A stretch of DNA of 64,000 nucleotides, taken from NCBI GenBank assembly GCA_963277665.1, contig OY728165.1:1756308772-1756372771 (forward strand), given 5' to 3'. Positions within the stretch are counted from its first letter, which is position 1. Every line of letters begins with the position of its first letter. The stretch comes from Viscum album. Its lineage: Eukaryota; Streptophyta; Magnoliopsida; Santalales; Viscaceae. The notes under the pieces are model-generated. The model saw only the letters and a program-made list of their open reading frames with translations, had not been told where the DNA came from and did not search any database. The translations under genes were made by a program, and so were the position numbers. Shown here one piece after another: positions 10,225 to 21,393 of this stretch.

Positions 10225-10740
10225 TTGAAAAATAATGGGAAACCATTTTTTTGGTCAGAGAGAAGCAAGTAGAGCTTTCAGGAGCTCAGGAAGAGGCTGA
10301 CTAGTGCCCCCATATTGAGGCTTATAGAGGAAGGTATAGGGTATGTAGTTTACAATCACGCAACATGGACTATACTCGGATGTGTCCTGATGCAGGAGAA
10401 ATTCGTGATCACATATGGTTCTCAACAGCTGATACATGATTAGCATAACTACGCTATCCATGACCTTGAGATAACAGCAATGGTCTTCACCTTAAATATT
10501 TGGCGGCACTATCTGATGTGTGAATGTTTTACCATGTACTCTGATCACAAGAGTCTTAGGTATATCTTCTCTCAGAAGAACCTAAACCCAAGACAACAAT
10601 GTTGGCTTGAGTTCATCTAGTACTATAGCTTTGAGATATTCCATACTCCTAGGAAGGGGAACCTTGTAGTATATTCACTCAGTAAGGGGCTAGTATACAA
10701 CTTCTAGCTGAGGTGACCGAGAAGCTAGCCTCTTTGTAGA
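10225..10740 (+). pseudogene. RNase H domain (gypsy element 1)
   Basis: Degrades the RNA strand during reverse transcription. Blocks: LGCVLMQEKFVITYGSQQL (about 10377-10432; consensus GCVLMQ..RVIAYASRQL), HNYAIHDLEITAMVF (about 10444-10490; consensus NYPTHDLEL.A.V), WRHYLMCECFTMYSDHKSL (about 10501-10556; here YSDHKSL matches the consensus Y/FTDHKSL). Stops interrupt at about 10303 and 10439. The end, LVVYSLSKG, matches the usual NVVADALSRK ending in altered form. Confidence 0.83.
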
Positions 10741-10749
10741 TATCCTTTT

Positions 10750-12235
10750 TATAAAGCGATGGAGAAGCTACTGTATAGTCACTTACAGTCACTCCCCCAC
10801 TTCTTCAGTGAGTCATGGAGGCTCAGATTGGGGACGCTGATAGCGAGACATGACGTGCTCAGATATCTATAGGGCAAGCACCTGATGAATTTTCTGAAGC
10901 TGGGGAGCACGTCATCCTCTTCAGAGGACATACTATGGTATGAGTGTCACTTTAGGGGGATGTTTTGAGAGATTTCTACACATCCCCTAAAGTTGTAAAT
11001 CCAAGACCTTTGATGATGTACCTGGATCTCCGATGACAAAACTGATGGCTGGGAATGAGGAAAGCAGTTTCAGAGTTTGTTTCTCGGTGGCTCACTTGTC
11101 AGCAGGTGAAGGGGGAGCATCAAGTACCAGTAGGTTTGGTTCATCTTTTAGAGGTCCCAGATTTGAAGTGGTATTGGATATACAAAGACATTGTGACCGA
11201 AATTCCACGTACATATAGAGGTCATGACACTATCTGGGTGATAGTTGATCAACTCACCATGTCGGCCCACTTCTAAACGATCAGAGAGCATGGTTCAGTA
11301 GAGATCTTGGGACACCTCTATGTGCAAGATATTGTGCGGCCACATGGTGTGACTTCAATGATATTCTATAATCATGACACACAATTTACTTCCTGACAAT
11401 GGAAGGGTTGCAAGAGGCTTTTTTGATGCAGCTTCGTTTGAGCACCGCCATCCATCCTCAGACAGATGCCCAGACTGAGCGGACCATTCAGACCCTCGAA
11501 GACATGTTGCATTCTTGTGACCTCAACTTCAGTCTCAACTTGGAGGATCACATTCATTTGGTGGTGTTTACATACAACAAATAATATCACTCTAACAATG
11601 TGATGTCACCTTTTGAGGTGTTATATGGGTGAACTTGAAGATCATCATTGTGATGGACTGACCCAAGGGAGTCAGCACTCGTGGAAATCAACATAGTAAG
11701 GGTTATAACAGAGAAGGTGTAGATCATCTAAGAGTGGATGAAGACTGCACATAGCCAAAAGAAGCCGCATGCTGAGAGGTGACAGAGACTCATGGAGTTT
11801 GAGGATGGAGACCATTACTTTTTATGGGTATCACATCGATGAGATTTGCCTAATTTTCACCGAGGCGGAAATTTATCTCCAAGGTCCAGTGGAACATTCC
11901 ATGTACCCAGCAGAGTTGGAACGGTGGCATACCACTTAGCTCTTCCACCTTATTTGCACTGAGTGCACGATGTCTTCCACGTATCACAGCTGAAGAGATA
12001 TGTCTACGACACTTCTCACATCATCAACCATGACGAGCTGGACGTCGATGAGGGGACGACTTTTACAGAGGTGTAAGTAGAGATTGAGGATCGATAAGAG
12101 AGGCTACTTCGTGAACAGTCGACAACTTTGGTGTGCATTCATTGGGACCATTGGAACCTCCAGGAGAGAATATGGGAGCAGGATGCTCAGATTCATGCTC
12201 AGTACCACCACTTGTTCCCATAGTTTGAGGTGTGT
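10750..12235 (+). pseudogene. Integrase with C-terminal tail (gypsy element 1)
   Basis: Inserts element DNA into the genome. The end of the zinc-binding domain shows FVSRWLTCQQVKGEHQ (about 11067-11115). The DDE core: VIVDQLTMSAHF (about 11240-11275, first D), the NHDTQFTS segment (about 11370-11393, second D), then STAIHPQTDAQTERTIQTLE (about 11441-11500, catalytic E). The C-terminal part has PFEVLYG (about 11610), RRQRLMEFEDGDHYF (about 11780), HDVFHVSQLKRYVYDTSH (about 11968-12020) and WDHWNLQERIWEQD (about 12148-12190), where some chromoviruses carry a chromodomain-like tail. Stops at about 11274, 11395 and 11582 inactivate it. Confidence 0.87.
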
Positions 12236-12255
12236 CTTACGGGGATGTAAATATT

Positions 12256-12268
12256 AAGGTGGGGAGAA
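12256..12268 (+). other. Polypurine tract of gypsy element 1
   Basis: AAGGTGGGGAGAA abuts the 3' LTR start. Primes plus-strand synthesis in LTR elements. Gypsy element 2 has GAGGTGGGAG at the equivalent place. Confidence 0.85.
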
Positions 12269-13069
12269 TATAAAGTCCCATAATTTCAATGTAATTTTTT
12301 TTAAATAAATTGGAATTTTACAAGTCTGTTAAAATTGAAGGGGCATGTTTCCATGGCCTAGAGAGCCCGGAATGAATTCCAAAAGCTTTTTTTCCTGTAC
12401 GTTTAGTAAACGTAAGAGCATGTTTTTATTACATTTGAATAGGTTCTAAGAATTGATATCTGATGGAACTATTGAAATCACAGTTCCAGTATTCTCTTAA
12501 GGAGACATTTAACTCAACAAAATTGGGTCAAGAGTGAAAGAATGATTTTTTCTTTTTCATGAATAAAAATAATGTTGTGTAGCATTATTTTTAATTTTTT
12601 TGTTAAAACCTACATGGGGAGTTTAGAAGAGGGGACAACCATAACTTAACCTCCCATTAGAGGTTATGGTGGTGGGGACCACCCCTCCTTAACCTCCCAT
12701 AAGAGGTTATTGTGGTGTGGATCTCCCGACCCCTATTAATGGGGAGAGAGGAAACCTCTCAACCCCCCCCCCACTATAATGTGGAGGATCATCTTGAGAT
12801 TCCTCCATGTTAATGATACCCACACACCTCATTAATTGTGCCAACTTAATTTATTCGATAACGCCTTTTTTAAATTAACTAATAGAATCACTGGAATTTG
12901 GGAAGGTTCCTAATAAATGAACCGTCATAAAATCCAATGATTGTTACATACCTCTCACCTCACCTAAATATGACGAGAACGTGAGGCGGATTTGGGACGG
13001 ATTCACCAAGCGACGAAGAACTGGTAATGTGACGCGATTCCCTACACATGGAGGGTTACTCTCTCTAAT

Positions 13070-13140
13070 GAAGAACACTTCCTCCTTGAATAATGCATCC
13101 TCTACGAATAATGCTTCCCCAAGAAGAACGTCGACGACTT
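13070..13140 (+). repeat. 18-bp tandem repeat in gypsy 3' LTR
   Basis: Four units at 13070, 13088, 13106 and 13123, one more than the three units of the 5' LTR. Each starts GAAGAAC or GAATAAT. Confidence 0.72.
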
Positions 13141-13639
13141 CGACATTCTTCCTCGGAACATCCTTCAATATAGGAAGTGATCACCTACAATGAATCAACA
13201 TCCTCCTTCTCTTTCCAACATCAATCAACATCAAACAAATTAGGGTTTTTAATTAAGTATGATTTTATTTCCTTGATTCATTCCTTCTAAAATAAAGAAT
13301 GCGGGTCAACTGATTATCATGTTGATCCATGGATGTTTTCCTTGCGGGTTAGGAATTAATTTTTACGTAATGTTGTAGGGGTTTATTCATTATTTCATTA
13401 ACACTTTCCATGTTCCCCCCTCTTTTTCCATTGCGTGGTTGGGAATAAAAATTAATGAGGGATAATGGGAATTGACGTTTTAAAATTTCTTCAATGCTCG
13501 TTATTTGTTTTTGTTCTTGATTAACCTCTTGCTACCAATCAAAACGTGGAGGGTGTGTCCCAAACTGACCAGGATCGACCCCCTTCCATTCTTCATTGTG
13601 GTGTTCATCGAAAAGGAGGAAGGCAACAACAACGTTGAA

Positions 13640-14140
13640 GGTGACGAAGGTAACAACTGCACCACCTGCGACCTCCACATCCCGTGCCACCCCCACGACA
13701 CTCTGGCGCCCCAGACGAACCATCACTGCCTAAATAGGACGAACCACATCGCCCACCACCCGCGCGGCATGCCACCCTCCCGAGTCGCCCCGGACGAACT
13801 GTGCCCTCATTGTGCCCAGGCCGAACTGGCCCGCACCCTCACGACACCCTGGTAGAACCGAATGCGCGGCCTGATCTGGGCCTCCCTCGTGGTGCCCTCT
13901 AGGATGAGCCTTCCTCGTGACGCCCTCCAGGTCGGGCTTCCCACACCGCGCCCTCCGGGCCGAACCACACCCATCTCGACCCATGGACGGTCCGCACCCT
14001 CTTGGCCTTCCGCTAACCCTCGTGGAACATTGGGCCGGGCCTGACCCAGCGGGTCAGCCCGGGTCGACATGAAATGGGTCTCCGCAGACTGGGTCAGGCC
14101 GGGTCGGTCCGACTGGGCTGGACGGGATCCGCGACCACTA
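13640..14140 (+). other. GC-rich block inside gypsy 3' LTR
   Basis: Counterpart of 3130-3660. The end (about 14035-14125) has repeated GGGTCAGCCCGGGTCGAC-like words with inverted symmetry. The 165-residue minus-strand ORF over it is a composition effect. Confidence 0.7.
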
Positions 14141-15567
14141 CGACCCTTTACATTATTTTGGCCATACCTTTGGCACCAGATGTCGGTTTGAAAAATCGTC
14201 AGCAGTTCTGATAATCTTGTAGAATAAATGTCCCTTTGAGTATACCCCAATAGAGTATGGCTTACATTTGAGATATAGTCAGGTTGGATCGTGCACGAAT
14301 CCATCCTGGTCCCCGGGACTAGAAGACTAATAACTTAAAACCGAGCGCCCGATTGACATGTCGTCTGTTGTATTGAGACCCCTATGACATGGTGGACCAT
14401 TGAGATACATCTTCGTGTGAAATTGTGAGACTTTGTGATAGTTGAAGTATTGACCAGTATCTCGTGGAGTGGATCCTTCCAGAGATGAGCGAGCATTGTG
14501 CGAAGAACTAGTAGTTGGATGAGAATAGATTACTGCATACCATTTTACTCGATGTGACTCTACTAGACCAGTGGGGAGTGCATTGGTTTGGAAACAGACC
14601 AACGGTGTAGGAGAACTCTTGGAGATGTGGCAGACCCATGGTACTCGATAGGAGGATTACCTCTGTAGGCTACGACGGGGAGTGCTCTTGGTGATGTGAC
14701 AGGCCCACGGTGTGGAGCACCTTTTTGTGATGCGAAAGACCCATGATAATCGACAGGAGGAGTAACTCTGTTGTCCAATGTTACTGGGAAGCACTCTTGG
14801 AATCACGGTAGGCCCACTGTACTCGATTGAGAAGGAGTTATCAAGTAGATGAGGTTTCGATAATGTGAACAAAAAATTAGTTGAGTTTAGTCAATTTTTC
14901 TATGTTTTCCTAATGATTTAAATGGATCACTTGATAACATAGGTATATTTATGGGTATATATCTATGTAAGGTTATCTGTTGATTTCTATATTTGTGGTT
15001 TATCCTGGTTCTACTTTATGAGACCTTGAGGGTCTCGGAGTCCTTAAGGAGTATTGTTATAGTCACCCAAGAATGGGCTATGCCTGCAGCTTATAGATTT
15101 GGTTGTAGATGATGGAAAGAACTAACAGAGGTGTAGAGTACCAAGACTAGATGGTTCCCAAAGGTGGATGAGCCGACATGTTGGTACGTAGAGGAGACAG
15201 ACGAATACGAAGTGCTAAGGAGGCTATATGTACCTACCCTTCATACAGTAATCCCGGAGGACGACCTAGTATATGCTTTTATTTCTTATTATTCAGTTTT
15301 ATTGTTTCTAGTTGTACTTGTACATATTCTATTGGTCTTGTATTCTAACCCCTTTTACTTTCATCACACTTTTCTTATACAGTTTACTTGGTGTTTCATC
15401 CAACTGTGTGCTTTCTTGTGTGTGTGTGTGTGTGTTTAAAGGCTAAAAAAGGAAATGTCTTTCCAGTTTTAGGGAATTACACCTTTGGTGTTATTCGCCA
15501 TCCCCTAGCCTATGTAAGGCGGACTTGGGGTAGTCACGACACGATCCCCGGGGGACAGGTCCTGACA

Positions 15568-15572
15568 AATAA
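15568..15572 (+). repeat. Target-site duplication of gypsy element 1 (right)
   Basis: AATAA directly after TGACA, identical to 1731-1735. Confidence 0.8.
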
Positions 15573-18500
15573 AAAATCTGAATGACTATTATAATATTTC
15601 AAATACTAAATTATAGTATGAACGTTCAATATAATTATTCATATGATAAAAATTATTTCATTTGAAAAAACTAAATAATTATAATCATAAATAAATTTAA
15701 TTAATTTGATTTAATAAAATATTTTGTTTGGAAATAATTTCATGAATACATATATATAAATAATCATAATTAATTATTATTTATTTATAAAATTTTATTA
15801 GAATGTATAATTATTCTATTTTTAATTATAATTTTGGTTTTCAATTTTATTTACCAAAAATATAAAATTTATTAATATAAAAATAAATATAGATAAATTG
15901 AAATAAAAATGTGGTAAAAAATTATATGGAATCTTGAAAAAAAATAATGAAAAAAATTTTAAAAAAACATTGATTTATGTCATGCTAATGACAAAAAAAT
16001 AATGAAACCAAAAAGAAAATAGTGAAATCGCATTGAAAAGATGATAAAATAAATTAAAGAATAAAAAAATAAAAAAATGGTGAAATGGATGTCCACCCAA
16101 CAATATGAGAAGTCCATATTTAGTTCACAGGAGTGGGAGATGAGGTTCATGTCACACTTAAGGTTTTAAGGGAAGAGTTAGTATAGTCCTCCTGGGTAAC
16201 GAAGGAGAGGGTTTCCACATGATCCTCGAGCCGATATGAGCTTCGCGGGGAGATGAGTTGTTATATGGCTAGTTTCATGGGTTAGGATCAAATGAGTAGG
16301 CCGAGGTGAGGCTAGGTTGCACCAGTGAGGGATGTCATTTTGAAAGGGAGATGTGACCAATGTCATTTGGTTTCATATGTGGTTAGAGTTTCTGAACACT
16401 ATGAATCTAAATTTGAAAGTGTCCTATTTTCTTCAACCAAGATCAAAGAAGATATTATTTTTCTATGTTTCAAATCTCTTCAGATTCATTTTCTTTATCA
16501 TCACATGTATATATTTTTCATTTTGTATTTTTTTTTCTTTCCCAATTTAATTTATGACCATATACTGCTCTGGTCTTAGTCTGTAGTTGATGGTCATTCA
16601 TGTTTTTTGGGTTAATTGAGCTCTTTGATTGTTCAGTGACTCTACTGCATTTGTCCACATATATAAATGTCATCACAATTTTATATAATTTCTATATATT
16701 TATTTCACTAGTGTAGTTATACTGTCAGAAAATGTACCCATGATGTAGAAAAAACATTTATAATTCATTATATTAACTGTCAATTTGATGAATTTTAGAA
16801 AAGAAGGTTCATTCTGCAACACATATGTCCATATTTTTTCTTGAAATTTTCCTCTCCATATCCTTTCCCATCTACTATGATAGAATTTAGAGTGACATCT
16901 TCCGTCTCTCCAGTATAATGGTAAGGGGACTTATGTTTATTTTCTATTATTATGTATGCTGAAAATATTTTCAAATTTTACAATTTGTTGGTGCTTGTGT
17001 GGGTTTTTGTGTGTTTCTAGATTTCATAGGTTCTTTTTTCTGTTTTTGGTGATTACATAATTTTATCATGATGAACGGTGTATTAAAAATGGTTTTAGTT
17101 TTTGAATTTATAAAAATCTAGATGGGTGAAATATATGTCCAATTTAATAGTATTTACACACTATTTTATTCAAATGTATGAATATTTCATGATTTATAAA
17201 TGTATTATTTCTTACATTTTTTATTTTCAAAATATATAATGTGAGGGAGAATAATTTTAATATTAATTTGGAAATCATATTTCAATAGTTAGGATGAATA
17301 GAAGGTTTTCTAAGAGAGATCCTTCATTTTGTATCTAGATGTTTCAAAAAATATATATTATTTTTATTACGTAAATGATATAGTAAAATAATGTTTTATT
17401 ACATGATGATATATTAAAATTATTTATATACTTATATATATGATTATATTTATTTTTTATATTTTGTTAAATACTAAATTATTTATTTTTTAACATATAT
17501 TTAAAGAATGTATTCATTCAGTTTTAATGATACATAATACATGTAGAGTACATAAATGTACATGTCAATAAATTATTCAGACACATATCATATATATATA
17601 TATGTAAATAATTCATATGTATATTTAAAATTATTTATTTAAGAATTCAACTAAGAATAAATTATTCATTGATGGTCAATTATATTAATGTGAATTTTTT
17701 TTCATAAAATGAAATCATGGAATCATTCTTGTCACGTCATTAATTTTATTACAATATTTCTAAAAAATTAACATAACATGTAATCATGTTATTTTTACAT
17801 TATGTTATTCATATCTAATTTTAAACATGGGCATGATTTTATGCACTACATGAAACTCATTTCATTTTTAATAATTAAGTATATTAATATAAATCATAAT
17901 GTTTAATTCCTAAATTAATAAGTAGATGTATATCATTGGATTTGTTTTTATTTTAAATTATTATTTTAAAATTTTATGCGCGTAACATATTCAATTATTA
18001 TTAATTTAAGAATATTAGACTACTCATATGAACAACAAATGTAGTTCATGAAAGGATTAAGGAATACCCAGATGGTCTATTCAAAGCTTATGTTGTAGAA
18101 GTTTTTCTTGTAACAAAACATGTAGTATATAAATGATTGTTCATGTATTTATATACATATAATTATATATTTATGTATAAATAACATTACATGTTCCAAA
18201 TTTAAAAAATCCATTCGAAAACAAATATATAAAAGAATGATTTAAATATTTTTAGAAAATATGGTGCTTGAACATTTTAAATATTGAAGGACCATGGGGA
18301 TTGAGCCAATCCATCAATTTATGCGTAGGCCTAAGACCTTACTCAATGATTTATATAGTATCAAAATAGTGTTTTATTTTCATACGATTGAATAATTATT
18401 TTATCAAAAAATGGAATATGTTTTATCATATTTGCAACATAAGTATTTTATATAATGATCTAGAATTTTATGACATGAGTAATATAAAATAATAATTTAA

Positions 18501-18845
18501 AAATGGTATTTCTAAATGTTTTGATAATTTTGTTTATAAATGAATACCTTTTAAGGATTTTTAAAAGCTTTTTAAAACCCCTTTCAATGAAATTTAACGC
18601 TCATCCATTGTTTTAAAATTAATTTCACAGGTCACATTGAAGTCAATAGTGGGAAATTATTTTTTGTGTGTGCAGATGTGATGTTGAATTTTGGTTAAAT
18701 TTTATTGCGAATATTATAAATATTAAGTCTATATATAATCATGAAGAACCTATTTCATTAAAAGGTCATTTTTTATAATAAATGATGATTATTGTTTCAG
18801 TTACGTTTTATCATAAAATACATAGAATATATAATATATGAACCA
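15573..18845 (+). mobile_element. AT-rich LTR-B, main part
   Basis: Colinear with LTR-A (minus strand 53440 down to 50311, then 1138-1262). Markers shared in order: GAATGACTATTATAATATTT (about 15579), a GAGGTT...GGTTTTAAGGGAAGA block (about 16140-16175), a GGTTTCCAC block (about 16208), AGTTTCTGAAC (about 16387), TTTATTTTCTATTATTATGTA (about 16935), AAATTATTCAGACACATATC (about 17570), TTATATACATATAATTATATAT (about 18149) and GTGTTTTATTTTC (about 18370). It ends GAACCA at 18845. With 1447-1735 it totals about 3.56 kb. It is probably the LTR of a large, strongly AT-rich plant element. The internal ORF at 16325-16579 is not believed. Confidence 0.75.
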
Positions 18846-19158
18846 AGGTATCATGTTTAGGACTTTATATTTATTTTTCTGGATGGTCTGGTGTAGAAAT
18901 ATACAATGGGTAGATCAATATATAAAAATAATTTTTACTTGAGAAAATATAATCAAGCATAGAGCCATTCCATGTGTTTGGTATTTCTATAGGACCAAAC
19001 AGAAATGTAGGATGAAATAGGTGTTTTTCGAAAATGGATTAGTGGTTTTGAAGGGTGATATAGCTAATGATTATGATGAATCATATCATATGAATATCAC
19101 ATATCTTTTAATGTAGAATTAGGCTTCATCTAGACAATCTGGTAATGAGGATGTAATC
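18846..19158 (+). other. Leader-like sequence after LTR-B
   Basis: AGGTATCATG begins at the LTR-B end and resembles a Met-type primer site (TGGTATCA) with the first base changed. The following ~100 bases keep partial similarity to 1263-1400, the sequence after LTR-A. LTR-B therefore looks like the 5' LTR of a unit that extends to the right. Confidence 0.4.
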
Positions 19159-19599
19159 ATGAGTGATATGGATCATGATACGAGGAATTATGAACATGAA
19201 TCATGTAATGTAATGTGTAAATTGAAAGTCATAGATGAGGTTGGATTTCATTTTGTAATTCCTCTTAAAATTATGGATGCCTTTCCTTTGGTGAAGAATT
19301 ACTTTAATATAATGATCAATATTCATGATAGTGAACTAGTGAATATTATGGATCCTAATGATCCTCTCATATTGATGTTTGGAAATTCTCAGGGGTATTT
19401 TTTGTCAGACTTCCTCCCAAAAATTGTAAGTGATGTAATTATGGAGAATGAGGTGATTATGGAGGAAGTATCTATCCCTTTGTACTGTGGCCCTATTATT
19501 AACATAGTCACTCATGTAAAAATATTATGTAGACCCCAAATAGAGGAATTTTTTTGTGAAGAGTTTGCAATTATTCATGATAGAACAATGTTGACATAA
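19159..19599 (+). CDS. Unrecognised ORF, 146 residues; possible gag remnant
   Basis: This is one of the longest open frames outside GC-rich LTR blocks, 313 bases after the end of LTR-B. It reads MSDMDHDTRNYEHESCN at the start and includes the segment GNSQGYFLSDFLPKIVSDV in the middle. The composition is acidic and hydrophobic, with no zinc knuckle, signal peptide or motif that I can name. Its position after a primer-site-like sequence suggests the start of an internal region, so a decayed gag is one possibility. Codon use is AT-rich like the surroundings, so chance openness is also possible. I assign no function. Confidence 0.25.
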   Translation: MSDMDHDTRNYEHESCNVMCKLKVIDEVGFHFVIPLKIMDAFPLVKNYFNIMINIHDSELVNIMDPNDPLILMFGNSQGYFLSDFLPKIVSDVIMENEVIMEEVSIPLYCGPIINIVTHVKILCRPQIEEFFCEEFAIIHDRTMLT

Positions 19600-21393
19600 A
19601 CATATGTTATCAATGATTAGAAAGGCATACTGCCTCGTAATGAGGGAAATGACTCATCGAATACAGATTTTCATGCTAGAAATTTTTGGATCCAATGTAA
19701 ATGAAATGTGATTAACACTAGATAAGTTGAGTTGGGCATTGTGGAAGGGGTTATAGGTACAAAAGAAAATTATATTCAATTCCTCTATTGTTTGGTCATT
19801 CTTTGTCTACATTTACTATCAGCACTTAGACCATTATTTTGGTTTGCATATATTCCTTTTATTAATAATTATTTTGGTACTATGTGTTTAATCATAGTTA
19901 AAATTATTCTAGTAATAATAATGATGATGATGATTGCTATTTTGAAGTTGAAGATGATTATGAAATTACTCATCTAGTATCTAAATATCACTCACTGGGG
20001 GAGGCGGTGAATTATTGATATTTGTTTCTCTTATATTTACATCCATGGAATCAATTTTCAAATCATATTAAAGAGTTATTGATTTTTATAAAAACAAACC
20101 AACAAAAAGTCAATGATAAGGAAAATATTTAAATTTTCAACTAATCTATAAGAGTATATATGTCGTAGTTATGGGTAGGAAACAATCTAATACCCCAAAA
20201 TCAAATAGAAAAAAATTATTTTGTGTGGATACAAAAAGTAAGAAATTCCCTTACTATTGTGTAGACCAATAATCAATACAAAATTTCATGTTATTCTAGT
20301 ATCACAAAATGGCGTGATAAATTTTTTTTAACTTGTTACTAAAAATTATATAGATTATTCAAAAAATGTTAATATGATTTCTTTTCAAATAATAAAAAAA
20401 ATCTTCAACCAATTATTCACATTCCTAAAGAATTATCGGTAGTAATATCTATTGACATCAAAATTATACTCTGTTTGGTTTCCTAGTCCGACTCTCCAGT
20501 ATTATTTCTCAATATTATTATATAACTCTTCTAGAATACCTCTGATATAAATCAAAAATATGTCTATCTGAGTCCAGAAATCCCATTCTGATTTCTGAAA
20601 TATTTAATAATCTCAAAAAAGAAAAATGTAATTCCATTATTTTTATGTAATCAAAACGTGGTTTAGTTGTAGTTCAAAAAAATTCACTTATAAACTAAAT
20701 TATATCATAATCATATTTACCTTAAAAATCAACCTCAACTAAGAATTTCCCAGTGATTCTAAACGGTCAAAATTTCTTATCAATCCATATTGAATCTTCT
20801 TACAACATCAACGAACATCTGTATTTCATAACAATATTATCAATAGTCATTATTTTTCTATATACATAGTAGAAACTTTTAATGATTACAACAATCATTA
20901 TATACACTTCAAAACTAGATTTCTATTCTATGATAAGGAACTTCTCTATTCCCATTACATGTCATGTTCCCTTTGACAACACATTTGTAACTACATTTAG
21001 AAGTCCTCCTTTGTATATTTTCCCTAAAATAATGATCCTATATCTAATGAAGTTATCAAAGTAAGAATATGTCAGAGGTCTTTTTACCCAATTGATAAAA
21101 CTATATCAAATTTCATATCATTTCACTTATGTAAAGTTAATAAAAAATCTCATGATATTCATTATCATTGTTGACTACTTTTTTTATCTCAAACATTCTT
21201 ACTCTCATCCATGAAAATTGATAGACAAATTGGCTTCATCATTGGTCACAAAATCTCTTAATGGAAATGATCCTACCTCTAAATTATATGTGGAAACCTA
21301 TATCTAATGGACCGATATCAGTAGCTTTAATTTCAGAAAATTAGTTCATGTTTTGATTATGATACCCATGAAATTATTTCTCCAAATAGTTTT
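19600..21393. other. Decayed AT-rich DNA, possible old coding remnants
   Basis: Scattered short open frames, none recognised. At 19905-20015 a (GAT)n-rich stretch encodes an acidic run that ends in a stop. At 20880-21390 there is low-AT text that reads partly open (for example 20882-21064) but has no known motif. It may be the interior of the element headed by LTR-B. Confidence 0.35.
21389..21393 (+). repeat. Possible target-site duplication of the solo LTR (left)
   Basis: GTTTT before TGTAACACCCC. GTTTT recurs at 25777-25781. The low complexity weakens the match. Confidence 0.4.

Larger units (their letters stand above)
1736..15567 (+). mobile_element. Gypsy element 1: complete-length, degenerate Ty3/gypsy retrotransposon
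   Basis: A 13.8-kb element flanked by AATAA duplications. In order: 5' LTR (1736-5101), Met-type primer site (5104), gag, protease, a tandem repeat of the LTR end/primer site/gag/protease block, RT, RNase H, integrase, polypurine tract (12256-12268), 3' LTR (12269-15567). Protease-RT-RNase H-integrase order identifies Ty3/gypsy. The integrase tail resembles chromovirus-type plant elements, and the 3.3-kb LTRs suggest a Del/Tekay-like clade, but I cannot confirm that. Every reading frame carries stops or frameshifts and the two LTRs differ at many positions, so the copy is old and inactive. It lies inside AT-rich LTR-B. Confidence 0.92.
12269..15567 (+). mobile_element. 3' LTR of gypsy element 1
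   Basis: It starts TATAAAGTCCC (TG changed to TA) and ends TGACA, 3,299 bases, against 3,366 for the 5' LTR. Both LTRs align end to end, with many substitutions and small indels. A (TG)n run at about 15418-15435 is longer than in the 5' LTR. ORFs within (13505-14304, 14327-14602, 15164-15439 and others) are treated as chance. Confidence 0.9.

Noticed and set aside
13807..14304. 165-residue minus-strand ORF, and other ORFs over 90 residues in the GC-rich LTR blocks (48515-49087, 43265-43633, 46202-46570)
   Set aside because: They overlap other long ORFs on both strands in GC-rich LTR DNA, have no motif I recognise, and the four equivalent LTR blocks do not keep the same frame.
15418..15435. 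(TG)n run as a separate microsatellite locus
   Set aside because: It is an expansion of a short TG tract present at the same place in the 5' LTR (about 4955), so it is LTR sequence and not an independent feature.
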